Shown here piece after piece: positions 1 to 9,958 of a stretch of DNA of 64,000 nt (position 1 is its first letter; each line of letters opens with the position of its first letter). A model generated the notes under the pieces. The model ran no database searches. It saw nothing but the letters and a program-made list of their open reading frames with translations, and had not been told where the DNA came from. The position numbers and the translations under genes were made by a program. This DNA comes from Stentor roeselii (lineage: Eukaryota; Ciliophora; Heterotrichea; Heterotrichida; Stentoridae). The stretch is from positions 1-64,000 of the forward strand of contig RSEH01000175.1 of NCBI GenBank assembly GCA_006503475.1, read 5' to 3'.

Positions 1-73
1 ATTGCCTTGTGGACATACTCAGCTTATTGAGTGTTATAAGGAGATGGACTTCTTTGTTTGTAAGAAATGCTGA
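1..73 (+). CDS. 3' end of a gene with a cysteine/histidine zinc-binding-like tail (partial)
   Basis: From base 2 the frame encodes a short tail with the order Cys-Gly-His, Cys, Cys-x-x-Cys, ending at TGA (71-73). The spacing resembles the end of a RING- or B-box-like zinc-binding segment. Only 23 codons are visible, so the family cannot be named. If TGA were read as Trp the frame would run five more codons to TAA, but the long genes in the window argue against that. This could be a chance open frame. Confidence 0.3.
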   Translation, partial: LPCGHTQLIECYKEMDFFVCKKC

Positions 74-1072
74 GAGTGGATAGTAATTAGGTAAATTGTT
101 TGAATTAAGATTATTTATTCAATTAGATTAGAATCTTAGAATTTTTAGAGAATTTTGGAATAGAGGGATATTGAGTAGTTGTTGGAGATTTTAGGTAAAT
201 ATTTTGTTTAGAATTATTTTATGGAACATTTCATTTTTTTATAGATCCTTGATGAGTTTTACAGCTTTTCATAGGTTTTTATTTGATAAATAATTAGATA
301 GATTAAATATATTCAAATTAGTTTTAGGAATAATAATTTTGGTTAGAGTTAAATGATTTTATTCAAATAAGCTTGGAAATTATTGTTTTATCAGCTCTAG
401 ATTCCTTTTTAAGGTATAATATTAAAATTCTACCAAACAATTAAATCCTATTTTCAATTCATATACTCAATATCTCCGAGATCAAGGTTAACAGTATATT
501 ATAATTGTGAAAATTTTAAGATAATTCTAATATCTGTTTCTTGTTTAATTGTTTGATTCAATTTTTCTGGTAAGTGATATTTTAATTTGATATTGATATT
601 ACCTTATTCCTCACAATTATATTAATTAAGTTAAATTTCTGTTTTAATATCATCGGAATACGAATAGGTTAAATATGAATTATGATATCACAGTTATCAA
701 TTAATTAATTTGAAATGAGTTTATTTCATCGGAATAATATTGTTTGATATATTTTTATAAGATTACACAGTAATCTATTACTATTTTATATAATTCGAAT
801 ACGAAAGTTTGCATATGAAATATGAAAATTGTTTGATTTTCAAGATCTTTATGATATTCCTAAAATCTTAGAACTTTATCAGTCCAAGGTTATGTATTTA
901 TGTATGAATATTCTTATAAGTTTCAAACATATTAGGAATGTTGAATGTTAATATCATACTGAAAATTCTAAACTTTTAGAATATATAAAGGTATTTTAAA
1001 ATTAATCTATCCAAACTAAGAATAATCAATATATTTAGTTTAGATTATAATTTAAAGCCTAATCATTATTAA
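74..1072. other. AT-rich intergenic region, no gene seen
   Basis: About 1 kb of very AT-rich DNA with stops in all frames. It lies downstream of the first zinc-finger/kelch gene (minus strand) and after the partial frame at the left edge. I see no RNA gene, long repeat or recognisable relic. Confidence 0.6.
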
Positions 1073-2305
1073 CTAGCTATAATTTACTACACCTATTTTC
1101 TTCTGTTTTATATCAATTCTGATAAGCTTAAGACTTTGAGTTAAAAAGTAAAGAAAATTACCTCTTTCTGAAAATCCAGAAGAATTATAATTCATGTCAT
1201 TTTCTGTAAAAGGACATCTACTTACTAATGTTTGATCTGAGTTTAATTCATATAAATTATCACTAAAGCATACAAGCCAGTTTTTTGCAAAGAATTTTAA
1301 TATATTTGAACGTGGGAAATGATTTAAATGTGAAAAAGTATTTTGATCTTGATTATAAACAAATATCTTTGAACTCTGAAATCCAACAATATAAATTTTA
1401 TCATTTATATAAGTTGCACTCGTTCTGTAATTAGATTCCGGTAGTATCTGAATTGATATCCAATTTTTATTTTTAAAATTGAACTTTTTGCTAATATTTA
1501 TTGGGTTACCTTCATCAGTACAACCTCCAAATACAAAAACTTCTTCATTAACAAAGCATGAACCTCCAAGCATGAGTTGTGAACTATTAGGAAGTATTTC
1601 TGAAGTTTGATGTTCAATATCGATGATTTTCGCTACTCCAGTAATAGGATTATACCCACCATAAACAAAATATCTGTTTTTATCAATCTTGCAGCAAGTA
1701 CAAAGATTAGATAAATCATTACTTTGGAATGTTTTAGTTGATTTTTTAAAAGTATTTAAATCAATTAAATCAATTTGATTACTTGCTGATGCTCTAAAAA
1801 CTACGGCAAATTCATCTTGAAAATTTTTGGTTTTATATTGCATTTTATATAATTCTTTTATTTCCTCTAAAATACTTTCTTCTTTTGTTTTAAATATTTT
1901 ACTGTTATCTTCTTTTTTTCCCAAAATTGATTCCAAAATTTCAGTGTTAATTAAAGACTTAATAAAAACTGATTCAAAATTTTTCTTGAGAAAATTTCTA
2001 TCTTCTCTGATTTCTTGTATTAATTTGGTAGATGCTGAAGTTATTGATGATATAAGCCTATTTGTAATATCTTTTATATTTTTTATATTCTTTTTGAATA
2101 ATTTTAATTTTTTATTCAAGTATTCAATAACTTTTTGCCTTATTTCATCTGACATATGAGTAACTAAATTTGTAGGAATATGTTTGCCTAATGAAAGTAA
2201 ATGATCTGAAATGTGATTTGAACAAAAAAATAAATTATCAGCACATGAACAGATAAAATACGGTTCTTTTTTACACCCAGATATATAACACTCTTTCAAA
2301 GACAT
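1073..2305 (-). CDS. Zinc-finger / coiled-coil / kelch-propeller protein (copy 1)
   Basis: Predicted 410-residue protein. An N-terminal zinc-binding cluster (C-x4-C-x7-C-x-C-x6-C-x2-H-x3-H, about residues 5-37) resembles a B-box. A helical, Lys-rich, coiled-coil-like stretch follows (about 60-165), then kelch-type repeats with YGG, FGG and similar turns (about 195-405) that should form a beta-propeller. Such proteins act as scaffolds or ubiquitin-ligase adaptors in other eukaryotes; the role here is not known. The ATG at 2303-2305 is chosen because the tandem paralogue at 3379-4611 starts with the same MSLK residues and then has the identical length; the longer frame to 2338 would need a TTG start. 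Stop TAG. A TATA-like box sits directly upstream. Confidence 0.85.
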   Translation of the reverse strand: MSLKECYISGCKKEPYFICSCADNLFFCSNHISDHLLSLGKHIPTNLVTHMSDEIRQKVIEYLNKKLKLFKKNIKNIKDITNRLISSITSASTKLIQEIREDRNFLKKNFESVFIKSLINTEILESILGKKEDNSKIFKTKEESILEEIKELYKMQYKTKNFQDEFAVVFRASASNQIDLIDLNTFKKSTKTFQSNDLSNLCTCCKIDKNRYFVYGGYNPITGVAKIIDIEHQTSEILPNSSQLMLGGSCFVNEEVFVFGGCTDEGNPINISKKFNFKNKNWISIQILPESNYRTSATYINDKIYIVGFQSSKIFVYNQDQNTFSHLNHFPRSNILKFFAKNWLVCFSDNLYELNSDQTLVSRCPFTENDMNYNSSGFSERGNFLYFLTQSLKLIRIDIKQKKIGVVNYS

Positions 2306-2320
2306 TTTATAAATATAGAT
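2306..2320 (-). promoter_or_regulatory. TATA-like box directly upstream of start codon
   Basis: Read on the minus strand, TCTATATTTATAAA lies immediately before the ATG of copy 1. The paralogous gene has the same string before its ATG (4612-4625) although the surrounding intergenic DNA is not obviously alike. It may be a core promoter element with a very short leader, or simply shared ancestry. Confidence 0.45.
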
Positions 2321-3378
2321 CAATTCATTTTTTACCAAATTTTATATAAAGTTTATTCGGTCAGAATTTTGAAATTAAATATGATTACAGGTATTCAAAC
2401 TTAATGATTAAGTCTTTTGAGAATTTGGATCTAAATCCTTGAATATAAATTTGTATATTTTTGATCATTATGATTTATCCAAAACAGCAGATTTTAATCC
2501 ATCAGAAAATTTTAAATTATGCTAAATACTTTGTAATCTGTATATATGACACACATAAGATAATCAAATAACTTAGGTATTTGCATATTGTAAGTATAAA
2601 ATGTTTAAATTTATTTATCCGTTATAAAGTTCTACATTTTTTTGTTCTTTTATTCAAAGTTCTACTTTTTGGATATTATTTTAAAAGTTTTACATTTTTT
2701 TATAAAATTTATGTCTATAAATCTTATAATTGATCTACGATTTTTATAAATTAAACTAATTAAAGATGAAATTTAAAATTTTTCAAGTTTCTAATTTTAT
2801 ATCAAAGTCAATATAACAATAAGTATGTTAAATGTTCATGATATCAAAAAAGACATTCGTAAAAATTAATCGACTCCAGGTGATATAACATATGAATGCA
2901 TGCTTTAATTTAATAAAACCACGATGTATATAGATTTAAACTATTATTGAACACTTTAAAATCGAACTGCCAAATTAAAACTAAGGTATTATAGAAAATC
3001 TTTCATCAAATACTAACTAGGTTTATTATTTTTAATAAACTTATTGAAATTGAATTCTTTTTATAATATTTTCAACTTGAAATATTTATCTTTAATATAT
3101 CAAGCCGAAAAATATATGTTATCACTATGATACAATTTTCTTATGAAAACTTTATAATAATTATTGATTTAATTAACTTTATTTAGAAAATATTGTGTTA
3201 TTTTTATGCAGGTTCATCGAGGTACCTTAATGATAAGTGCAAAAAAAATTAGATTGGCCAAAGTTCTGATATATCCAAAAAAGGGAAATAATCCTTTAGC
3301 CCTGCATTCAAAAATTATAAAACTACAGTGTATATATTTTAAATAATTTAAGAAACAACATCCTTTAATAATACCTAC
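2321..3378. other. AT-rich intergenic region between tandem paralogues
   Basis: About 1.06 kb with no supported gene. It contains three short direct repeats (2626-2700, listed separately). Nothing else is recognisable. Confidence 0.55.
2626..2700. repeat. Three imperfect direct repeats, about 15 bp, 29-30 bp spacing
   Basis: The core AAAGTTYTACWTTTTT occurs at 2626, 2656 and 2685. The regular spacing suggests local tandem duplication. Function is unknown; it lies upstream of the minus-strand gene ending at 1073. Confidence 0.45.
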
Positions 3379-4611
3379 TTAATCATAATTTATCACTTCA
3401 ATTTTTTTCCTTTCTGTATCAATTCTTATAAGTTTAAGACTCTCAAGAACAAAGTACAAATAGCTTCCTCTAGCAGATATTCCACTAGAATTTAAATTTT
3501 TGCAACTCTCTAAAAATGCACATCTTCTTATAAAATTCTGACTTGAATCTATTTCATACAAATAACTATTGCAACATACTAGCCAGTTTTTTACCAAAAT
3601 CTTTAAGCTACATGGCTGAAGAATATCTTGATGACTTGTAAAAGAGTTTGTATTAGGATTATAAATAAATATCTTAGAACTTTGAAATCCGACAATATTT
3701 AAATTTCTATCCAAATAAGAGATGCTTGTCTTATCATTTGATTCTGGTAAGGGCTGAATTGAATTCCATATTTTTGTATATATATTAAACTTTTTAGAAG
3801 CTGAAGTCGGATATCTTCCATCTGCACTTCCCCCAAATATATAAATTTCATCATGGAGAAGGTATGCTCCTGCATTACATAAATTTGAACTTGGAGAGAG
3901 AATTTCTAAGGTATTATTTTGTATATTAATGATTTTCACTGATCCGTTTTGTGGGTTTCCACCATAAATAAAATATCTATTTTTGTCTATTTTGCAGCAT
4001 ATACATTTTTCATAAAAGTCACTTGAATTAAAATTAATACTTTTTTTGGTATACGTGTTTAAGTCAACTAAGTCAATATGATTATCAGCAGATGTTCTAA
4101 AAACTAAGGCATAATCATCTTCCGCATCCCTAATGATCCCTAACTTCTTATCAACTATTTCATTTAAAATATCAAAAATATTATTTATTGATGATGCATT
4201 AATATATTCATATGGTTTATTATGATCAATAATTGATTTCAATATTTCTGTATCAATAAATGTTTTCGTCATATAAAACTTAAACTTTTCAATAAGATCT
4301 TTTTTTTCGAATTGAACGTCTTTTATTAATTTATTTGATAGTAAAGTAATTGATTTTATAAGTTTTATAGTGTTTTCTTTTATAGTTATTATATTTTCGT
4401 TTAGTAATTTGAGCCCTGTATTGAAATAATCATTCACATTAGGTCTGATATCATCAGCAGCAAAAGTAAAAAGATTTGTTGTTTTATGATAGCCTAATAA
4501 GCTCAAATGACTATCAATATGGTTAGCGCAAATAGCAAGATTACTTTTGCAAGAACAATGAAAATAAGGTCGCTCTTTGCATCCATCGATGGAACAAGTT
4601 TTCAAAGACAT
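3379..4611 (-). CDS. Zinc-finger / coiled-coil / kelch-propeller protein (copy 2)
   Basis: A 410-residue paralogue of the gene at 1073-2305, on the same strand and with the same length and domain order. It has the N-terminal C-x4-C-x7-C-x-C-x6-C-x2-H-x3-H cluster, a helical middle, and kelch repeats with YGG and FGG turns (about 195-405). The two align end to end, including the DNxIDLVDLNT-like stretch before the propeller and the KLIRID stretch near the C terminus. This is a tandem duplication that has diverged throughout. Starts at ATG 4609-4611, stop TAA. Biological role unknown. Confidence 0.87.
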   Translation of the reverse strand: MSLKTCSIDGCKERPYFHCSCKSNLAICANHIDSHLSLLGYHKTTNLFTFAADDIRPNVNDYFNTGLKLLNENIITIKENTIKLIKSITLLSNKLIKDVQFEKKDLIEKFKFYMTKTFIDTEILKSIIDHNKPYEYINASSINNIFDILNEIVDKKLGIIRDAEDDYALVFRTSADNHIDLVDLNTYTKKSINFNSSDFYEKCICCKIDKNRYFIYGGNPQNGSVKIINIQNNTLEILSPSSNLCNAGAYLLHDEIYIFGGSADGRYPTSASKKFNIYTKIWNSIQPLPESNDKTSISYLDRNLNIVGFQSSKIFIYNPNTNSFTSHQDILQPCSLKILVKNWLVCCNSYLYEIDSSQNFIRRCAFLESCKNLNSSGISARGSYLYFVLESLKLIRIDTERKKIEVINYD

Positions 4612-4625
4612 TTATAAATATAGAC
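4612..4625 (-). promoter_or_regulatory. TATA-like box directly upstream of start codon
   Basis: On the minus strand TCTATATTTATAA lies immediately before the ATG, matching the element before copy 1 (2306-2320). Confidence 0.45.
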
Positions 4626-4894
4626 ATAATGGAATAAAGAAAAATCTCAATATTAGGCTAATATATTTTAAATTTTTGGAAACCCTAAATTACAAATTAT
4701 CCAAAACAGTAATTAGAATAAGAAATCTTAGTTTATTCTTGAAACATTAAATAATCTGCTTTCTTGAATATTTAAACAATAAAATAATTTAATAAATTAA
4801 TTAACTTAAATTTTTCATCTTAATTAAAATATTACAACAAATACCAAAATCATATCTTCTCTTCAATACCTTATTTAAACTTTAAAATCCTCAT

Positions 4895-7800
4895 CTAAGT
4901 TTCAGAAGTATTATTAGGATACCCTCCTTTCAGCTTAATCTGATCATCACAACTACTAATAAAAAAATATTTTCTCATCCTAAAACTTTCCAAAGTCAAA
5001 ATTTTCCTATTCCTTCTTTTATTAATAACTTTAGCCAAAGCTTCAGTCCAAGTCATAAACGACCCAAAAGTTCCCATAAACCCAACAAGTGATCCAAAAA
5101 GGCTTCCAACAAACAAAAAAGTAGTATATTTCAAAATTCTTTTGGTATTAAACACATTTTCACTAAGTTCCATTTGCACCCTGACGACTAAAAAAATCAA
5201 AGTGCTCATCCTAATTAAAACCTACGAATTCTGATCAACAACTGACCCGATTTTATGTGATTTTTTATCAACGACATGATAACCTGACTGAGGACTTTCC
5301 ACAAACTGTGAGTCTGAGTAAAACAACTGATTTTTTATTACTGAAGGAATAAATAAAAGCTCGAAAATACTTGCATCGAACCCTCGAAAGAGTTGTGTCT
5401 CGTTTGTTGGGTATAAAGGAATGAAGACTTCGCTTGTTTCTCCTGGAATTGAAGAACTGGAGATTACTTTTAAAGACATGTATGAACAATAAGCCATTAC
5501 GTTGTTGATGCCAAATTCAAAGTTACCGTCTGCGAGTAGTTGAAAGTCGTTTAACTTCAGGTGGAACTCACATGTTGAACCTGTTGAATTTAAGGATATA
5601 AATTTTTCTGTGTAGAGAATGTTTTTTTCTTTTTGGAAGTAAAATTCTTCACTGCAAATACCTGCGAATCCGTAGAAATTTAGAGAAAATTGTAATGAAT
5701 TGGATTTTATTGAGATTTTATTGGTGGCTAGAGGGGATAGCGTTTTGGATTCTATCAGGTTGTTTCCTTGGAAGGACATTAGACTGTAAGCTGTCGTGAA
5801 TGCTGCGAAAATAAAAAACATCAAAGTGAAGTAACCCCCGATGTATGTCTTTTTATAGACAACTGGGATGTTTAGTTCTTGTGAATGTCTGGAAGCAAAG
5901 AAATCAATAATCATCAACCTCTCTCTCAACCACTCACTAACCAAAATAGCACTTAACAAAAATAAAGCGACTCCCATAAAACTCCACAAAAATACTTGAT
6001 AAAAAGCGCTGATCTCTTCCGATCTTGACTGATAATCCTCAGGTTGTTTGCTAGTAGCAGTTAATTTAACAAGTCTTGGTAAAGGATAACTTGTTCCAAC
6101 AGGGCAAAAAGTCCCAGTGCTGCATTGTTTACAGTAAATTTTCCCAGTTTCATCATTAAAATACCCATACCCACAAGGAGTGCACATTTGCATAGTACAG
6201 GCTCCTTCATGTTCATAAAACGTGCCAGCAGGGCAAGGTTCACATCGATTATCAACTGAATAAAAGCCAGCTTTACAAGGAACACACTTATTTTTAACGA
6301 TTTCTCCATATCTGCAAGAAAGTTGAAATTTTTGGCCTTTGAATGAAATTTTGAATAAGTTGTTAGAATAAAATATTGAGGTCAAGAAACCACTTTTTGA
6401 ATAGGAGCCTCCGAAGAGGTAGAGATAATCACCGAGATGAGTCATTGTGTGACCTGTCAGCCAAAGGTTTTGGGGAATAGAAATTTCTTCAATTATTTCG
6501 CGATTTTTTAGGTTTATTGACATTATTTTTTTGTTTAGTTCTTGATCACGTCTGCCTGATGAAATATAAGTCATTGAATCGTGAATTTCTAGTGAGAAGT
6601 CGGATATGCTTAAATTTTCTTCTGTCCAATATTCAGATACAGATACAGATGCAGATACTGATGCAGATACAGAGTTAAAAAAATTTGTAATAGTAACAAG
6701 AAATACCACATCATTCGGTTCATTATTCATAAAAGTTCCTCCAACCAAATAAATCTTAACTCCCAACTCATAAGTTTCAAACACACATCGATAATTAACA
6801 ATCTTCAAAACATTTTCACCCTTAACCTGAATCTTAAACAACCTATCCTCATAAAAGTCATAAATCCACAAATCATTTAAAAATCCCTGAAAATCTTGCC
6901 CTCCAAAAATAATCGCTTTATAAGAATAAAGAAAAATGCAAGGATTATATCGAGAACTGAAACTTGACTGAGAATTTCCATAATTTGCCCAAGTACTTGA
7001 CTTAGGCTCGTAATAATAAAGGTCGTTGAACAGAGATGATCCTGATTTTCCTGAAGAAATTAAAAGACCTGAACCACTTATGAAGTAACTTCCCATATTT
7101 TCTCTTGGAGCTGGAAGACTTCCTGAAACTTCAACTGCTACCCATTTATTGGTACTCGCTTCAAATCTCCACATATCGTTTAAGGTCTCACCTGTTGAGG
7201 AAAGTCCACCGAAGATGTAAATTGAGTTGTTAAACGGCCAGCTGATGTGATTTTTACGACTTATTGGAAAATCTGCTGATTTGGAAAGATTTGAATAGAT
7301 ATTTGTCTGTAGGTTAAAAAGTTTTATTGAATTTTCATATGATTGGAAGGTCCTACCTAGGCCGAAGACTAGAGAATCTTGCATGAGTTGAATGGAACTT
7401 CCATATAAATACTCTGCATATGTCAGAAAGTTGCAAGAAAAGTTGAGAAGGTCGATTCTGAGAACTTCTGAATATTTTTTTATTCCTTGATACCCAAAAA
7501 ACACAAAAATTTTATCTTTATAAACTGCAGCTTTTTGTCCTTTTCTCGCACTCACCTCTTTACTTAATAAAACTTCTTCCCATACCTTTTCATTTAAATC
7601 AAATCTGAAAAGTTGACAAATTAATCTTCCTTCAACTGCTCCAAACAAGTAAAGTGAGTTATTATAAAACACTAAAGACCCTTCAGTCATATATCCTGGA
7701 GAATTTTTATAAAAACCTTGAACTTTTAATGTTTCTATATCAATTCTGTTTATACCTTACAAGTAAAAGTGCTGTGATATTCCTAAAATCGAGACACCTC

Positions 7801-8257
7801 CATACAATGCTAAGTATTTTACGTTTCCAAAAGTGAATAAACAATCAGCTGAATCCACAGAAGGCACAATAAAATCACCTTGAAAACTTGAAAGGCTCCA
7901 ATAATAATAATTCAAGTTGAAAAAGTAAAGGTTTTCAGATATTCCTTTTTTTGTCATCCCGAAAAAAATGTATAACAATTTTTTTGAGGTTATAAAAGAC
8001 TTACAACGTGATAGGCCTGGAGGGGAAAAAGTTGCTAAAGGAATCACTTCACTCCAGAAGGAAAATTTCAGGTCAAATGAAAAAATTGAAGATGAAAGTA
8101 AGCCATTTTCTTGTTCTCCACCGAAAAAGTAAATTATTGAAGATGAGTCCTCAGCTGATGACGTCGAATGAATCATTCTTGGAGGGGATGAATTTGATGC
8201 AGGGAGTTGAGTTATTTCAATTGAGGTAACTATGTATGTCAAGAGTAGCAAGATCAT
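4895..8257 (-). CDS. Kelch-repeat, cysteine-rich, multi-pass membrane protein (K1)
   Basis: Three exons (8257-7761, 7745-5226, 5210-4895) give about 1110 residues. The protein begins with a signal peptide (MILLLLTYIVTS). Many kelch motifs (FGG turns) follow over about residues 25-620, with a short Ser/Ala/Val repeat near the middle. Next come a cysteine-rich segment of the ephrin-receptor/GCC2-GCC3 type (about 640-730, repeated CxxC and CPAGTF-like units), transmembrane helices near 752-772 and 797-820, and another hydrophobic helix near the C terminus encoded by exon 3. It is probably a surface or endomembrane protein with an extracellular propeller. Both introns are 15 nt and are confirmed by identical positions in the inverted paralogue K2. 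Stop TAG. Ligand and function unknown. Confidence 0.88.
5211..5225 (-). other. 15-nt intron (K1 intron 2)
   Basis: Minus-strand sequence GTAGGTTTTAATTAG. The unspliced frame stops inside it (TAG). Removal joins the C-terminal membrane exon in phase 2, at the same site as in K2. Confidence 0.85.
7746..7760 (-). other. 15-nt intron (K1 intron 1)
   Basis: Minus-strand sequence GTAAGGTATAAACAG. It contains an in-frame TAA, and removal joins two halves of one kelch propeller in phase 2. K2 has an intron at the same codon. Confidence 0.87.
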
Positions 8258-8367
8258 TATTATTTCAGATATTCGAAAATATGTTTTTCAAGAAATTGTT
8301 TAGTTGAGTTCAAATATCTAATAATAAACTATTATCGTATTTGGATTGTTATTATAAGGTATATACA

Positions 8368-8830
8368 ATGATCACAAAGGAGTGCATCTCTAGAGTCTTT
8401 TCGTGATAAACGCATTTTCATTCAATTGCAGTTCTTAATCAATCAGCGAAAATTTACAGAGATAAATCTTTTTAGTTTTTACGAGTATTGGTCGAACGCT
8501 GTGCCAGTTTCATGGTTTTTGCATCGACTAATGAAATCCTGTGAGTTTGAGTCAAAAGATGATGAGTCTGAGAAAAAACCTGAGTTTTTCTTACTGATGG
8601 AAAGAGTCAAACTTTGAATTTGCTTGTAAGAAAACCTTGAAACACATGTATCTTGTTATTTGGGTATAAAGAAATGAAAATATCGCTTTTTTATCAGGGA
8701 TTGAAAAGAGGAATTTAAATTAACAGAAACATTAAGCAATAGTATCTAATGTTTTTAAGCTGAAGCTAATTTTTCTATTTCCTGAATAGAGGAATTATTT
8801 GGTTATAATTAGATGTATGTTTTCAGCATT
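8368..8830 (-). pseudogene. Relic of the 3' end of a K-type kelch membrane gene, intron retained
   Basis: Read on the minus strand, this stretch matches K2 bases about 12600-13095 almost continuously. It includes the CIPLYPN-region codons, the SDSS-like Ser tract, and the segment across K2 intron 2 into its last exon. Frames are broken by indels and stops. A 15-nt intron copy (8468-8482, GTAAAAACTAAAAAG) sits at the homologous position, so the copy arose by DNA duplication and not from mRNA. It is closer to K2 than to K1 although it lies in K1's orientation. The short plus-strand open frame at 8426-8617 is a by-product. Confidence 0.75.
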
Positions 8831-9184
8831 CAATAAAAAGTCTTTAAAATAATGATTGTTTTATTAGATATTTAACTAGCATTAAACTTAAGATTTTCTT
8901 GAATAGATATTTGAAAAAGTGTCTCTTCATAAAAGCAAAAAATTGAAACATATATCAATTTCCTAGTTTCCTTAAGTTTTTACACTCGAATCAAGTCACA
9001 ATAAACCTCTCTTGATAAGTGTCAGAAAAGTTTAATAAAACCTCCCATACAGTATCCACTTTCCTTTAAAAGAATAAAAATCTAACATAAACTTTGTCAT
9101 CAACCTCAACATATTAAATCATTTCTTCCGAAAGTCACAAATATAGCCTAATGCAGGTCATTAATATCATATTTGAACCATTAA

Positions 9185-9290
9185 ACATTTTTGAAGCTTT
9201 TCCAAAGCCTTTACTAAAAACATATAGCAAAATTATGATCACTTCTAGAACCAAAAAAAGATGAAGAGAGACATTAAAAATTGAGAGAGC
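9185..9290 (-). pseudogene. Possible second relic of the K-type last exon
   Basis: On the minus strand, short blocks resemble the K2 C-terminal membrane exon (around 13080-13190), in the same order but with several gaps: a TTCTTGG-like block, an ATTTTGCTA block and a CTTT-GAAGCTT block. The match is weak and could be chance in AT-rich DNA. Confidence 0.22.
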
Positions 9291-9958
9291 CTTTAATAAT
9301 AGACCCGTGGCTTCTGAAATTCGTTATTTCTTGCCATTTTCTATCTCTACTAAAGAAAGTTCGATGCTTATATATAAGTATTAGAAATAAGCATTTCTTT
9401 GTAAATAAACTACCAAATAATTATATTATCCAAATTTAATGAAAATTTCAATCTAAAAATCCTAAAACAAGTAGTCTGATTCAAGATTAAGAAATTTAGT
9501 AAAAAATTGTAAAATTCCTTTTATTATAGTAATAACTTTTTGAGACTATAGAAGAACTGTGCATATAAACTGTTAATCACCAAATCAAAAAACTTAAAAA
9601 TGAAACCTGGTTTGTCCAAGCCATCAAGAAAAATTTTCCAAAATTCATATGTAAGGTTTTTTTTTGTGGGCATTAATTATTTAATCTAGAGATATTAAGA
9701 GGCTCAATAGTACTGTGATATAATTGATTATCATATTAAAATGTAAAAATGTATAAAGATAACTAAAATAGTTAACTGATAATAAGAAAATTAGGTTGAT
9801 ACTTGATTAAAGTTACTGAAAAATGATTGAAATTTTCATCATAAATATCTGAAAAATAATTTACTCCTCTTACTTACCGATTCAAAGTCATTCCTGAATG
9901 AAAACTTAAAATAATTTGATTATTAATCATCTGTAATCAATTTCATCCTCGTATAAAA

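Larger units (their letters stand above)
8258..9958. other. Intergenic region between the head-to-head kelch genes
   Basis: This 1.7-kb stretch separates the divergent start codons of K1 and K2. It holds a decayed C-terminal copy of a K-type gene (about 8368-8830) and possibly a second scrap near 9185-9290. The remainder, about 8830-9180 and 9290-9958, is AT-rich with no supported gene and must include both promoters. Confidence 0.6.

Noticed and set aside
2306-2338. N-terminal extension of the first zinc-finger/kelch gene
   Set aside because: It requires a TTG start, and the paralogue begins at the MSLK methionine.
8426-8617. Plus-strand 63-codon ORF
   Set aside because: It is the reverse complement of the decayed K-type 3' end.
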